Source: Silene latifolia
Lineage: Eukaryota; Streptophyta; Magnoliopsida; Caryophyllales; Caryophyllaceae
DNA length: 64,000 nucleotides
Direction of reading: 5' to 3'
Assembly: GCF_048544455.1 (NCBI RefSeq)
Contig: NC_133537.1
Coordinates: 16,801,541 to 16,865,540 of the forward strand
Shown here: piece by piece, positions 21,768 to 35,870 of the stretch
Layout of the letters: every line of letters starts with the position of its first letter
Numbering within the stretch: position 1 is the first letter of the stretch
The notes under the pieces: model-generated
What the model was told of the DNA's origin: nothing
The model's input: only the letters and a program-made list of their open reading frames with translations
Database searches by the model: none
Program-made: the position numbers and the translations under genes

Positions 21768-24700
21768 GTCGTCAAGTGGGTCATGTCATAGCCGATTGCC
21801 CTCTCTTTCGAAAGCTGTTTCCCAACATCGTCTTTCCTGACCCTCCAACCCGCCACCATCAGCAACCATAAGCTCACACCGCCACCTCTGCCGTGACCAA
21901 CCCCAACCCAAACCCTAACTACCTCCTTGACAGTGGGGCATCCAACCACGTCACTCATGACCTAGACACCCTCGCTTTTCACTCGCCCTACTTCGGTCAG
22001 GATGACCTTATTATTGACGACGGTTCCGGCCTTGACATCGCTAATATAGGTAAATTTCAATTATCGTCTCTTAAATTAAATAATGTTTTACACGTCCCAA
22101 AAATTTCACGTAATATTTTATCTATCTCTCAATTATGTCGAGACAATAATGCATATGTTGTTTTCTCATCCAATTCTTTTTATATTAAGGACATGTTGAC
22201 GGGATCGACGATACTCCAGGGCCGAGCTAAGGATGGAATTTATGAGTTGAGCCCGTCGCAACCAACCGCGTATTTTATGAAGAAAGGCTCATCTCCTATC
22301 TCATTGCACTATAAATTAGGTCACCCAACCATTGATGTAATGAGACTAATGAATAAAAATTTACCATTTGCTATTTCTAATTTTTCGTCTTGTGATTCTT
22401 GCAATATTAGCAAAAGTACGAAATTACCGTTTACAACCTCATCGTTTCAAACCAACGCACCACTCGAATTAATTTACTCGGATTTGTGGACTAGTCCCGT
22501 TTGTTCTCATGACCACTACAAATATTATGTTATATTTGTTGACCATTTTAGTAAATACATATGGCTATTTCTGCTAAAACGAAAATCCGACGCAACACAA
22601 GTTTTTATTAGATTTAAAGCCCTTGTCGAAAAATATTTTCAAAAACTTATATGGAAATTCTTTTCCGATAATGGTGGAGAATTCCAAAAATTAACTCACA
22701 CCTTACTTGACAATGGCATTAGTCATTTTACGTCTCCACCGCATACCCCAGAACATAACGGATATGCCGAACGGAGACATCGTCATATTGTCGAAACAGG
22801 TCTAGCACTTTTAGCCCATGCCAAATTACCAACTACTCTTTGGCCCTTCGCTTTTAGCACCGCTACTTACCTCATTAACTGTCTACCAACGAAAACATTG
22901 CAAGGTCAAACCCCGTATTTCAAAATGCATAATCGACCACCTAATTATACAAAATTACATAACTTTGGATGCCTATGCTACCCATGGCTCCGACCATATA
23001 CCAAACACAAACTAGCTTATCGTTCTATGCCTTGCATTTTTGTTGGATACTCATCGACTCAAAGCGCATTTCATTGTCTTGAACCAAAAACGAAACGCAT
23101 ATACACCTCGAGACATGTCAAATTTTTAGAAGATGATTTTCCTTACACACGTCTTCTTGAAACCGCTTCTCCTACCAATTCAAACACCGATCCTAATGAT
23201 TGGTGCCCTCTCGTTCTTCCCTTAATATGACCTACTACCATTACTCCACCATCAACCACTTCGAACCCAACTCCTCCTCATCAATCACGTCATCCAATCA
23301 CCCAAGTCTACCAACGACGCAAACCTACTTCACATAACTCAACACCCAGTTCATCTACTGCATCCTCAACCCCTTCGACCCCTTCGTCCGCGCCTGAAAC
23401 CACTCCAGCTGCTACCTCTGACCAACCCGCCTCTAACACGCCTATTACCCAACCATCGACTAACTCGAACTCCTCAAACCCGTTACCTGAAAAAGTAGTT
23501 ACTCGTTTAGCTAATAATATTAGAAAATCCAATCCAAAATATGCCAACCTTGCTCACACTTCCGCCTCACCGTACTCTCTTTCTACCACTGTCAAACAAG
23601 CTCTCCTTTCTCCTCAATGGCGAACCGCTATGCAAGATGAATTTGATGCCCTTGAACGAAACCTCACGTGGACACTGGTTCCCAAACAATCGTCACAAAA
23701 TATTATCGGATGCAAGTGGGTCTATCGGATTAAATACAATCCCGATGGCTCTCTAAAGCAACACAAGGCCCGCCTTGTTGCAAAAGGCTTCCACCAAAGA
23801 CCCGAAATCGATTACACGGAGACCTTCAGTCCGGTTGTAAAACCAACCATTGTTCGTTTAATTTTATCCTTAGCAGTTAGCAACTCATGGCACCTGCGAC
23901 AACTTGACGTCAACAATGCCTTTCTTCAAGGGACACTCAATGGCAATGTATTTATGAGTCAACCACAAGGCTTTGTCGACAGCTCAAAACCCGATCATGT
24001 TTGCAAATTAAACAAAGCCATTTACGGCCTGAAACAAGCTCCACGCGCCTGGTATACGGAACTTAAAACATATCTTACCCAATACGGTTTCAAGCAATCA
24101 ATCTCAGACTCTTCACTCTTTATTTACAACACAACAACCACTCGTATTTTCATGCTTATATACGTTGATGATATTATTATTACCGGTCGAAACCAAACCC
24201 ATTTGCAAAGCTTTGTAGACAATTTATCTAAACGATTCTCTTTAAAAAACCTCGGATCGTTATCTTATTTTCTCGGAATTGAAGTCATACCAAATAAACT
24301 TGGCCTTCATTTAAACCAATCCAAATACATACATGATTTGCTAACCAAATACAACATGTCTAATGCAAAACCAATTACCACTCCTATGACACCCGACATA
24401 CATCTTGTCCGAGAAGACAACAAACCTATTCATAGCCACTCGGACTATCGAGCCATTGTAGGCAGTCTACAATACCTGTCCCTAACTCGACCTGATATTG
24501 CCTTTATAATCAACCGACTAGCTCAATTTCTACATCACCCCACCATTACACACTGGTCGGCACTTAAACGTCTACTCCGCTACCTTCAAGGAACTTAACA
24601 TCACGGCATTCAACTCTATTCTAACAATCCATTATGTCTCCACGCATTCTGTGACGCTGACTTTGCAGGAGACAAAGATAACTATATCTCGACAATTGGG

Positions 24701-25117
24701 TATATTCTCTATCTTGGTCGAAACCCGATATCCTGGTCCTCCAAAAAACAACGTGGCCTTGCCCTATCTACAACGGAGGCCGAATTTCGTGCAGTTGCAT
24801 CAGTCACCACTGAAACACTCTAGCTTCGGAATCTCCTTACTGAGCTAAATATCATCATTACCAAGCCACCAGCTATCTACTGTGACAACATGTCGGCTAC
24901 ACTATATGCTAAAAATCCAGTCTTTCACTCAAGAATGAAGCACATGGCACTCTCCTTTCACTTTGTTCGCGAGCAGCTTCAACTTTGCCACATCCGCATT
25001 CAGCATGTTGCTAGCAATGATCAATTGGCGGATGCCCTCACCAAACCTCTACTCAAGCATCGATTTCATGATCTACGAGACAAGATTGGACTTCTTCCTT
25101 CAACGTCCATCTTGCGG
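21768..25117 (+). pseudogene. copia 2 pol: protease, integrase, RT, RNase H
   Basis: After the knuckle remainder, protease shows LLDSGASNHVTHD (about 21925). Integrase follows, with the GHPTIDVM...CDSC finger and catalytic DLWTSP, FSDNGGEF and ERRHRHIV. RT has YKARLVAKGF-like HKARLVAKGFHQ, QLDVNNAFLQG and YVDDIIITGRN (about 24160). RNase H has FCDADFAGD, STTEAEFRAV and IYCDNMSAT. From 21893 on it is a single frame interrupted only by three stops: TGA at 23228, TAA at 24596 and TAG at 24821. All are explicable as C-to-T or G-to-A changes. It would be an Ale-like copia by its short LTRs, with modest certainty. Confidence 0.85.
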
Positions 25118-25122
25118 GGGCG

Positions 25123-25346
25123 TATTAACCATATATCTTCCAAATCATAGCATATCACGAAAATCAATCAAGGATACTCAATCATAGTAAATATAGAATA
25201 TGATTGTATAGTGTAATATTCTAATGTCAAGAGGCTTCTATTATTTGCCTCAAATAGCTAACCTAGGTCTACTATATAAACTGTACATTTGCACATTCAA
25301 TACACAACTTTCATTATACTTTCAACCTACTGTCACTATTCTTACA
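25123..25346 (+). repeat. 3' LTR of copia 2
   Basis: Follows the polypurine tract CTTGCGGGGGCG and ends TTCTTACA. Direct repeat of 20010-20231. Confidence 0.85.
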
Positions 25347-25775
25347 ACAAGGACATGAAACCTCACTGTTAGCTGCAAATGTAGCTATCCTTTAGAAATC
25401 AGTCACTTTTTTAACTACTGTTTCTGATGAGATTAGGAAAGATAACAACCCTTGTTTGATTCATAGGTGTCCCCTGTATATTTCATACTCTCATTTTATT
25501 TAGTTAAAGTGATATCCTCAAAACATTTATTTATTGAAGTAACATTAAAGTTACAAAGCTTCATATTATCTAACCGAAACATACCTTCTGACACACATAC
25601 ATTATACATACAAACATGATAATATTAATCAAGGGATACCAAACCTTCAATAACCACAATGATGAATAACTTTAAAAAAAAAAAATACAAGAAATAATTG
25701 TTTTTTTTAACAAAAAGGAAAACACAAGGATGCACAAAATCAGCAGTCTGAACTCCCTTTATCTCCAAATTCAAA
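25347..25775. other. Intergenic between copia 2 and the peroxidase 3' end
   Basis: AT-rich. On the minus strand the part next to 25775 is the peroxidase 3' UTR, with T-rich tracts (25681-25710 on plus) but no certain polyadenylation signal. No other gene seen. Confidence 0.4.
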
Positions 25776-27460
<1,685 letters not shown>

Positions 27461-27475
27461 TTAACTTGGTTAGTA

Positions 27476-27483
27476 TATTTATA
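27476..27483 (-). promoter_or_regulatory. TATA box of the peroxidase gene
   Basis: TATAAATA on the minus strand, 64 bases before the ATG at 27412, leaving a short 5' UTR of about 30 bases. No other TATA lies as well placed. Confidence 0.6.
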
Positions 27484-29113
27484 GTAGAAAAACTAGTAAG
27501 GAAGGATAGAGATGATATAAAGATGATGGAGTTGGTAGCAAGTCATCTTATATTATGCATAATATGTTTCTAGAGAAAAAAGTAGCCATGCCATATAAAG
27601 TATAACAAAGATAGGAGGAAGAAATTGAGGTCTTTGGTGGGTCAAATAATACCTACTATTCTACTATATTCACATTTCACAATTATTAGGTGCTCTCTTA
27701 TTTCACTTTTTTTACATCATTTGAAATTGTTTTTATTTTTGTTGTTTAGAGCGTTCGCTAACGGTAACAAAATTTAAAAAAAAAAATGTTAAATTTCATA
27801 TATACTAACAAAATAAAATCGATTGAATGATTATAAAATTCTTGCAATATTATTTAAGCAATATAAGTGCATACTTTACAATTTCTACTTCACCCGTCAG
27901 TGGTGTAACGAGGAGACTAGCGGGGGAATTATCCTCGAAAAATGGGAAAAAAAAATGAATATTTAGTTAAATTTAGTTATATAATTAATTTGCCCATGAA
28001 ATATTTCGCTCCAAACTTTAAATACAATTTCAAAATGAAATTTCTGCTACAACTAACTCGCATTTTTGGGTATCATAAAGCGTCACTGGGTGGTACTCAA
28101 TCTCGATACCACCATCTCACATGCCCTTACATAAACTGGTCATTTCAGTGGTCTCCCAACATGTTGCATTTAAGAGAGTGTATTGAGATTGATTACTATC
28201 AGGTGACGTCATCTCATTTTCTTCACGGTATAAAGACAAAGAAAACTGCTCAAGACTAATTAGTTTCCTTAATTAGTCCCTTGTTGAACACATCGCACTT
28301 TAGTAGAGTGATCTATTAGCTGGAAAGATTTCACAAAATTGATAAACAAATTTAGGACTAATTGATTACATGAGAATCGAGGAAACCACTGTTGATCACA
28401 TTACTTTAACTATGATTAAGCAACTGTTGTTTTTATATAACACATGCAAGTGGAGGTCGTTGATTAGACTAATTCTTTGTTAATTGTTAAAGTTAACAGG
28501 ACCAACCTAAAAGATTTTAGCATATACTTCTAATAGCTAATTATATACATCCTTCATCTCCGACCAATATTTGCGTAGTGCTTTCTGTTTATATATATAT
28601 ATATATTCTGCATAATGCTTTAATCATGGAATATTTAAGTGTTACTCGTATTAAATTTTATGGCTTCCACACGAAACTTCTTGCTTTTTTCCCCATCTTT
28701 TTTTTTAGGGCATTTAACCATTTATTAAGGATTATGATTGTAATTTTTTATAGGTTCCTTTAATCGTGCGGTGGCCTTTCTTAGTTAGTTTCAAGGAAAA
28801 ACATGTCCGCTAGCGTCTGGCGATGTTAGAGACGTTTAAAGGCAAGATCTAAATATAAATTTTATTAGAGTATAAAATCGATCTTAGTATTCTAAGTTTT
28901 TAATTATAAACTTAGACTTTTGATTGAGATGATTTTTTTTTCTTTTTTACAAACTCAATAGTAATTAGCTAATGACCTTTTATAACAAAATGGATAAAAA
29001 GTTTATTCAAACTTGTTTATATACGGAGTACCATACAATTCTAAATTTGGTAAATATGTCTACCATTCGATCATATGTCGAGCAGTCTAAGGCTCTAAGC
29101 TGAGAGCTGCTAA
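27484..29113. other. AT-rich intergenic upstream of the peroxidase
   Basis: Likely includes the distal promoter of the peroxidase. No convincing ORF; the open frame at 27942-28259 has no recognised motif. A (TA)n tract lies at about 28592-28608. A stretch beginning CAGTGGTGTAACGAGGAG (about 27899) looks like a transposon end but no partner was found. Confidence 0.4.
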
Positions 29114-29679
29114 TGTGAAGAATCACATGTAAGTCTCCTACATCGGAGAAATAAATAAAATGATCTAGTTTATAATCTAAGGGACTACTCCACCAATTGC
29201 CAATTGGTTTTGGGATGGAACCTCATTGGATTTGTAAAGTGGATACTCTTTCCTACTCGACGGGCGCGGCCTAGGCCCATATACGATCAAACATGGTATC
29301 AGAGCCCAAAGTTTAGTCCTGGGTTGTGAGGCGAAGATGGGTCTGAAAAGCGACGGCGTTACCATCCGCCGAAAAATTGGGCCACTATTTAGCCGGTCCG
29401 AAAAACGACAATGTTCCCGCCCGACGAAACATGTACGAAAAAAATAAATGGCGTTCCCGTCGATCGATCAAAAAGGAGACCTTACATGTGAGGGGGCGTG
29501 TGAAGAATCACATATAGGTCTCCTACATCGGAGAAATATAGAAGAATGATATAGCTTATAACCCAAGGGGCTACTCCACTCATTGCCAATTGGTTTTGGG
29601 ATGAAACATCTTTAGACTTGTAAAGTGGACTTTCTCTCCTATTCGACGGGCGCGACCCAAGCTCATATGCGATCTAACA
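29114..29679 (+). mobile_element. TRIM (terminal-repeat retrotransposon in miniature)
   Basis: 566 bases with direct LTRs (29114-29293, 180 bases; 29499-29679, 181 bases) starting TGTGAAGAATCACAT and ending TCAAACA or TCTAACA. A perfect tRNA-iMet primer site TGGTATCAGAGC (29294-29305) follows the first LTR. A polypurine tract GTGAGGGGGCG (29488-29498) precedes the second. The target duplication GCTAA (29109-29113 and 29680-29684) is perfect. The internal 205 bases code for nothing. It depends on an autonomous copia for mobility. Confidence 0.92.
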
Positions 29680-31943
29680 GCTAAGGTGAATTCACAAATA
29701 GCTTATGTCTGCCTCGACCCTTTTTGAATTATGACAATTTATACAAGTCCTTTTCTGGTTAAAAGAAGGTATAGGGGTGATTTTGATTTTGACGGAGTTT
29801 GATATGTTATGAGTGTCAGATCTCATAACTTTACTAAGTTAATTAATGACATTTACCCTTGGTCTGTACAAGTTAAATGAAGCTAATTAACCTCATTTAA
29901 AAAAAAAATGTGTATAAATTCAATTAGGCTGGTGATAAAGGTGATACAATATTTAATCTGATATCAGGTTTCAGGCCTTTCAAAATAGTCGTAATCCGTA
30001 TGAAATTGCTAGTTTAATTAGCATTTTTAGGAATTAGGATCACGTTTCTGTTTGATGTGCCGATTTTCTACCGTTGGATGGCGGAAAATCGCATTCCTAC
30101 TAGAATACCCGCGTAATTAACGTAGGTTACAATAATCTAGTACAAGACTACAAGAGTGATTACCTAATCACATTAAAATTGTCAATAGGAATTACTACAT
30201 ACGCCCTAATCATAAATTCATAAGTTAATGAACGCAGCTATATATGTGATTTAATTTGACATTGAAGAAACTCTAATGGTACGATTTCATGAATACGTGA
30301 TACGAAGACAATTACATAATACTTGTGATATAAGTTCAAAATTCATCCATTCTAAAATGGGCGTGTTTCGATTACCATAATACACTTTTGTTTGTCATCA
30401 AATTATTCCAAGATGATTTCTTTTGCTAATCAGGTAGGTTATGCAGATTGTAGGCTCTTCAAGTAAAGTAATTAGACTTGGCCAAGGGCCGGGCCAAGAA
30501 ATACAGGCTCTAAATCGGCTCGGTTTAGGGGTCGAGCCCGGTTGATTCATGCCTGACTCTGAACCAGCCCAGTCTTCCTCAAGCTATTTACTTATCTAGT
30601 GTTGCAAAAAAGTAGCCTCCCATCATATTCCATTATTGTTACGGAGTATTACACATCATTAACTATGTACAAGAAATAAATTTTGGAATAAATTTTGGAG
30701 AAATAAAGTCAATAAAAGTGAGATGGATAGAGTATTACGTACAATTTTTTTTATATTTAAGAGACTAGATGTGTGTCAAAAGCAAAAATATAATGAAAAT
30801 GAAAATGATTGAATATCATAGGCAAGCACTAATGCCACGAGGATAATGTACTGAACCATGAAAATTGTACATGACTTTCAACATTGCTACACTATTCATG
30901 TGAGGAGGGGGCCGTGGAGTAGTTGAAAGTGCCTGTGGCATTATCAACTCCCATATCATAACTTAAACTACAAAGTACATTTAATAATAGTCACATCGGA
31001 ATGCAACATATATAACTTGTGATCTTAATTTGAAATCGTGTATACAAAATGGTAACATCAAAGCTACATATCTTGCAAGTTAATAATTAGAGTAAATGGA
31101 ATTCATAACAACTATATTTCACCAACTTAAGTTGACAAAGCATGTAGATTTCCCGTTAAACTCATTAGAACGATGAAGATTATATATAACTCAAATAAAT
31201 ACAAGTGTGATTTGTTGGAAAGAATTTAAGCAATCTAGGAAAACGACAAGGGATTGGTATTAGTGCTGACTCTATTCTTCGCATGCTCGTTACTTATGTA
31301 AACAGTGTCTCATTCACACAACGGTCAACTTTGACAAATACTCCTTATAATAACAAGATGGACCTTATCTATTTTAATGTTTAAGACGGGTTAAATACTA
31401 CTATATGGTGGTAATGAAGACAAATTTTTTGATATTTTTTAGATAATTTGACATATAATTTAATATGTATTTGACCCGTTTTAAGTTTAAGACAGATAAT
31501 ATCCGTCTTAGATGAGAATTTGGGTCTGAGAAAAGCATGGTAAACCTTCTAATAACATTCTGATTATGAAATTAGAATGTGCGATTGGCTTACATTGTGC
31601 ATGATTGGCATCAACTTCACAGAAATGAGAATTTTTAGATTAGTTGTTTATTTGATCTGAATGTCTTGCTGCTGCAATTTGTTTTTATTTATTCATCCAA
31701 AATAACTTTATGTATGATTGATTATTTTTGTCGGTTGTGATAGATCAACACAAATAGGATTATACATCCAGTTATACCATAAGCTTACGTGTATTTTTTC
31801 TGAGCTAATTTAAATTTCATGTTTTTAATGTGTAAATGAATGAACTCAATACTTTCTAATAAAGCTCACATTCTTTAATATAAAGCTCGGATACTTTGAC
31901 ACAAAGCTCAGGTTCTACACCGTACAACATATACAACTGATTG
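29680..31943. other. AT-rich intergenic DNA
   Basis: No gene recognised. A stretch at about 30476-30560 rich in GGGCC and CGGGCC-type words (GGCCAAGGGCCGGGCC) resembles decayed hAT ends. The only inverted repeat I can define is at 31380-31486. GATTG at 31939-31943 is one half of the element B target duplication. Confidence 0.4.
31380..31486. repeat. Small imperfect inverted repeat, MITE-like
   Basis: Left arm TTTAAGACGGGTTAAATAC (31380-31398) and right arm GTATTTGACCCGTTTTAAG (31468-31486) are inverted repeats with a few mismatches around a 70-base AT-rich centre. No clear target duplication, so a MITE remnant is only a suggestion. Confidence 0.35.
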
Positions 31944-32541
31944 TGATGGGGCATATTCTGCACCGCTGACCAAGTCAACATATTGAGCAAGGTCAAAGAT
32001 ATCCACAGCAAGTCAACGGCTTAGACAGCCTAGCCGTCTGACCCCATCTACTGTCGACTGGGTCTCGGCATGGCAACTTGCAGCCGGGGCACATACCCGC
32101 GTACTCACATCCAAGACCCCCCGGCGGTGAGTCAACAGGGCCGCCGGCCGCCATAGGTCCCCCGACCGAGGGGTAGATCGATCTTTCCTTTCCCGCTAGC
32201 CACTTGGCCACTTGGCCACTACGTGACAAAAGGTGAAAGTCTACAAATCTTTCCTCAACCTTCATTGAGGAAAGCATCCACAACTTAACCTAAGAAACAC
32301 TATTCATACGGTATTATCTTCCTTATCTCTCTACAATATACATTTAGCCAAAGAACAACTTATCCCCTAAGTTCGACTTGAGCGTCGGAGTGAGTACGCT
32401 TGGCACAAAGCCAAGCCCTCGCCCGCTCATTGTTGCGAGAGAGGCCGAGAGGAACGATAAAGACAAGAAGGATTCAACCAAGGACATCATTCTACAAGCA
32501 ACGGGTGGTAACGAATATCGCTCGGAATCACACCAGGAACA
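31944..32541 (+). repeat. 5' LTR of element B
   Basis: 598 bases, TGATGGGGCATATTC...CCAGGAACA. It is a second subfamily of the same LTR type as A1 and A2: starts, ends and the GCCACTTGGCCACTACGTGA block are shared, other blocks differ. Unlike the 3' copy, it reads CTACAAATC where TATA is expected (about 32242). Confidence 0.85.
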
Positions 32542-32562
32542 ATTGGCGCGCGTCGTGGGGAA
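32542..32562 (+). other. Primer binding site of element B
   Basis: ATTGGCGCGCGTCGTGGGGA directly after the LTR. It is close to the ATTGGCGCCGTCTGTGGGA seen (inverted) in A2, with small indels that may be damage or assembly error. Confidence 0.6.
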
Positions 32563-32637
32563 ACGCTACTAGAAGCTAGTCACATTCATTCCCAAACAAA
32601 AAAAAAACAACAAAAACCCACCCAAAAAGCTAAGAAG

Positions 32638-34193
32638 ATGTCGAAACAACAAGACGCAATCGTGACCGACGAAACCGCATTCTACCAAGATGATACCTTC
32701 AACAATTGCAGGGTCGTGCGGCCCTCCACCGCGGAGTAATCCAACCGGAGTTCGGGATGCCAATAATACGGACACGCCATTGCCCGACCAACAGTCACCA
32801 TCATGGGACATGTGGTTGACATAGCAAAAGCGAAAATGGTCTGGACCTAATTAGTAATACGCGCTCACACTTTGTCACGCCGACAAGAGCGGCGGAAACC
32901 GTCCAGGAGACCGGGGCCCAAAATGTGACTCCGAGAAATTTGAACGGAGCACTAGGAGAAGCCGACCCGGTCAAGTCGCTGGGAGCCCAAAGTGGGCGTG
33001 GTAGACCTAAGTCCTTCCCGCGCTCATGGGAGGACGGCGTCCCCGCAAAGACGAACGAGGCTTACCCCAAAGGAGCCAGAGGAGTCCGACTCAGCAAAGT
33101 TGGCGAAGAAGTCCGAGTCGAAGAAGGAGCCCTTCCCGCTACGAGGAGAGGAGCCGGATTAGGAATGCGAGGAGTCGATCGCCGCGTGTCGTTCGACACG
33201 TGGTCGATGACCCCTCAACGCCACGTCCTAGAAGTCCGGTGCCAACTAAGCTCAAGTTGTCACCCCTATCATACAAAGGAGATAGTGATCCGGCCGACCA
33301 CGCCCGAGGCTTTCGAGTCTTACATGTCGGTATGGGAGCAGCCCGATGAGGTCTGGTGCCGAGTTTTCCCAACAACTTTGCATGGGATGGCTCAAAGTTG
33401 GTACAAGGGGCTTCCCGACGGCTCGGTATACTATTACGCCGACCTAAGAGACGCCTTTCTAGCCCAGTACTCTTGCAACAAGAGAAGGGCCGTGGAGACA
33501 TCGGACCTCCTAACTATCAAACAGGAGGGGGGCGAGTCTCTACAAAGCTATGTGAAGAGGTTCGATGGAAAGGTCCAGCAGATTCGAGAAATTAATCCCG
33601 GGCGGCGGCCTTGCGGCGATGAAGGGCCTCCCAAGGGGAGACTTAAAAAATGAGCTCATCAAGTGCGGAGGCCTGAGCTTGGATGCCGCCAGGAGGATGG
33701 CCGACCAGGCCATCAAGGTAGAAGACTATCACAAGACTGGGTAGGCCCGGCGAGGCCGAGCACTCCGAAAAGAAGAGCCACGGGAGGACAACCGGATGGA
33801 AGACGCCGTGACAACAACGGGTCACGGTCCGATGAAAGACGCCGTGAGAATAATAGGTCACGGTCGACAAACCTGCCAGAAACAGGACTCGGCGCGGGTG
33901 GAGTTCGGGAACGTACCACTAGAGGCGGTATAGTGATAAAACCCCTCTCGTCGTATCAGCCGCCGAGGTCTTCGCCCTGAGTAAAAACGAGGGCCAGAAG
34001 TGGGAGAGACCCCCCAAGCCAAAAAGTGACGGTGACACGAGCCAGTACTGTGAGTACCACGGCCATTTAACCAACGATCGCCGCATCTCGAAGAATGCCA
34101 TTGAAGAGCCGATCCGGAAGGGGAGCCTCGGCAAGTACGTTGCCAAAGGCCAAAAGATCGACGCCGACGTTCGGGTAAGAAATCCGTCTTGAA
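32638..34193 (+). pseudogene. Element B gag, frameshifted
   Basis: Starts at MSKQQDAIVTDETAFYQDD (32638) but meets a stop at about 32737. Later frames give an Arg/Ser-rich region (WRRSPSRRRSPSRYEERS), then the capsid core (YKGDSDPADHARGF, then ESYMSVWEQPDEVWCRVFP, AQSWYKGLPDGSVYYYADL, LLTIKQEGGESLQSYVKRF) with frame changes near 33315 and 33600. A terminal Cys/His motif (QYCEYHGHLTNDRRISK, about 34042-34095) matches the end of Tat-type gag, where the second Cys is usual but Arg is seen here. Gag forms the particle; this copy cannot make it as read. Confidence 0.75.
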
Positions 34194-34294
34194 CGGATAG
34201 GAGTGATCCATGTTGTCATCGGGGCAACGAGAACGGAGGGTCCGCCCATGGGCACAAACGGCACCTGAACGAGCTATATCAGGCCATCAACTTT

Positions 34295-34800
34295 GTGCCC
34301 AACACAGCGATCCCTGCTTCCAACATCCCCGATATAACCATTGGAAGGAAGGACTACGAAGGAGTCATCGCTCCTCACAGCGACCCACTTGTAGTCAATT
34401 TGGACATATCCAACCACCTGGTCAAGAGGTGCCTGATTGACACAGGCGCGTACACGAACATCATGTTCAGGGAGTGCTTCCTCACCCTCGGCCTGAAAGT
34501 CAAGGACTTGAGCCCCTGCACAAACCCACTATCTGCTTCTCGGGGCCGGCCTGGTACCACCGGGATCAATCGGACTCCGGTGACGTTCGCGAAAAGAATG
34601 CGGCTAAGAATGTCCTAGCCGAGTTCGTGGTCATCGACGGCTCGTCCGCCTACAACGTTCTCATAGGCCGAGTCACCCTGAGCGAGGCCGACGCGGTGAT
34701 GTCCATCCGGGCCCTAACACTGATGTATGTCTCGGACCGGGGGAAGCGCATAAGCTCGTTTCCAAAGACGAGAATGACGAGGTGGTCAACGTCCGGATAG
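34295..34800 (+). pseudogene. Element B aspartic protease
   Basis: KRCLIDTGAYTNIMFRE (about 34422-34472) carries the DTGA active site. A frame change near 34600 leads to AEFVVIDGSSAYNVLIGRVT, the usual second protease block of this lineage, ending at a stop at 34798-34800. No RT follows. Decayed or mis-sequenced. Confidence 0.75.
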
Positions 34801-35149
34801 CGCGAGAGGATGCAACATGCAATCCCTCAAAGTGGCAAAGAAATCGGAGAAAGGGAAAAGTCTATCCTTACAACAGGAGGGCGACCTCATGGATGTAACT
34901 AGCGGTGAAAAGGACGGTGTGCCTTTGATAGGCCGATGAGGACGCTGGTAATCTCGGGAATACTCTATGTAGCGGCGGAGGTGTCCAAAACAGTTTGTGG
35001 GCACCCGACGCATGTTTTTACCTAATGAAAAATCGTCCAAGTCTTCCATCAAAATGTTCATTTTCCCCTAGTCACTAGGAAGCAGCAGACCGGCTCACAC
35101 ACTGTCATACCGACAAGAGCGGTAGTCTTTATCGATAGTGAGATGTCGG
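34801..35149. other. Non-coding junction between protease and tandem array
   Basis: No pol motif in any frame. A motif CTCACAC...TGTCATACCGACAAGAGCGG occurs at about 35095-35122, again at 35152-35175 and 35890-35918, and in a related form in the gag leader at 32866-32892. Confidence 0.55.
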
Positions 35150-35870
35150 CTCACACTTTGTCATACCGATAAGAGCAGCAGTCTCCATGAAGAAATAGGC
35201 GCCGTCGCAGTCACCCCAAGTAGTAGACGTCACGGCGATCACCCCAAGAGGTTTGACGCCGTCGCAGATCACTCCAAGTGGTAGACGCCACGGCAGATCT
35301 CCATGAAGAAATAGGCGCCGTCGCAGATCACCCCAAGTAGTAGACGTCACGGCGAGTCACCCCAAGAGGTTTGACGCCCGTCGCGAGTCACTCCAAGTGG
35401 TAGACGCCACAGTGAGTCTCCATGAAGAAATAGGCGCCATCGCAGTCACCCCAAGTAGTAGACGTCACGGCAGTCACCCCAAGAGGTTTGACGCCGTCGC
35501 ATCCTCCAAGTGGTAGACGCCACAGCGATCTCCATGAAGAAATAGGCGCGTCATAGTCACCCCAAGTAGTAGACGTCACGGCAGTCACCCTAAGAGGTTT
35601 GACGCCGTCAGATCACTCCAAGTGGTAGACGCCACGGCGATCTCCATGAAGAAATAGGCGCCGTCGCAGTCACCCCAAGTAGTAGACGCCACGGCGGTCA
35701 CCCCAAGAGGTTTGACGCCGTCGCATCCTCCAAGTGGTAGACGCCACGGCAGTCTCCATGAAGAAATAGGCGCCGTCGCAGTCACCCCAAGTAGTAGACG
35801 TCACGGCAGTCACCCCAAAAGGTTTGACGCCGTCGCAGTCACTCCAAGTGGTAGACGCCACGGCAGTCAA
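35150..35870. repeat. Hierarchical tandem repeat array in element B
   Basis: Six units of about 111-119 bases; the word CTCCATGAAGAAATAGGCG starts at 35183, 35299, 35418, 35530, 35642 and 35753. Each unit is itself four related blocks of about 28 bases, which end in GACGCCGTCGC or GACGTCACGGC after CACCCCAAGTAGTA, CACCCCAAGAGGTTT, CACTCCAAGTGGTA or CTCCATGAAGAAATA. Frames through it encode only repeats. Tat-lineage elements are known to carry such arrays in their untranslated regions. Confidence 0.85.

Larger units (their letters stand above)
20010..25346 (+). mobile_element. Ty1/copia element with short LTRs (copia 2)
   Basis: A structurally complete element: 222-base 5' LTR (20010-20231), primer site TGGTATCTGGGAGC (from 20232; standard tRNA-iMet form TGGTATCAGAGC), gag, protease, integrase, RT, RNase H, polypurine tract CTTGCGGGGGCG (25111-25122) and 3' LTR (25123-25346). 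The flanking 5 bases are AAAAG and ACAAG, one mismatch. The coding part carries at least four in-frame stops, a gag frameshift and a TIR insertion at 21209-21757, so it is inactive and older than its neighbour A2. Confidence 0.88.

Noticed and set aside
27942-28259. 105-codon ORF upstream of the peroxidase
   Set aside because: AT-rich, no domain, no promoter or splice context; chance frame.
29294-29305. tRNA gene at TGGTATCAGAGC sites (also 49078)
   Set aside because: These are primer binding sites complementary to the tRNA 3' end; no cloverleaf is present.
30476-30600. Possible hAT transposon end rich in GGGCC words
   Set aside because: No matching inverted end or 8-base duplication found nearby.
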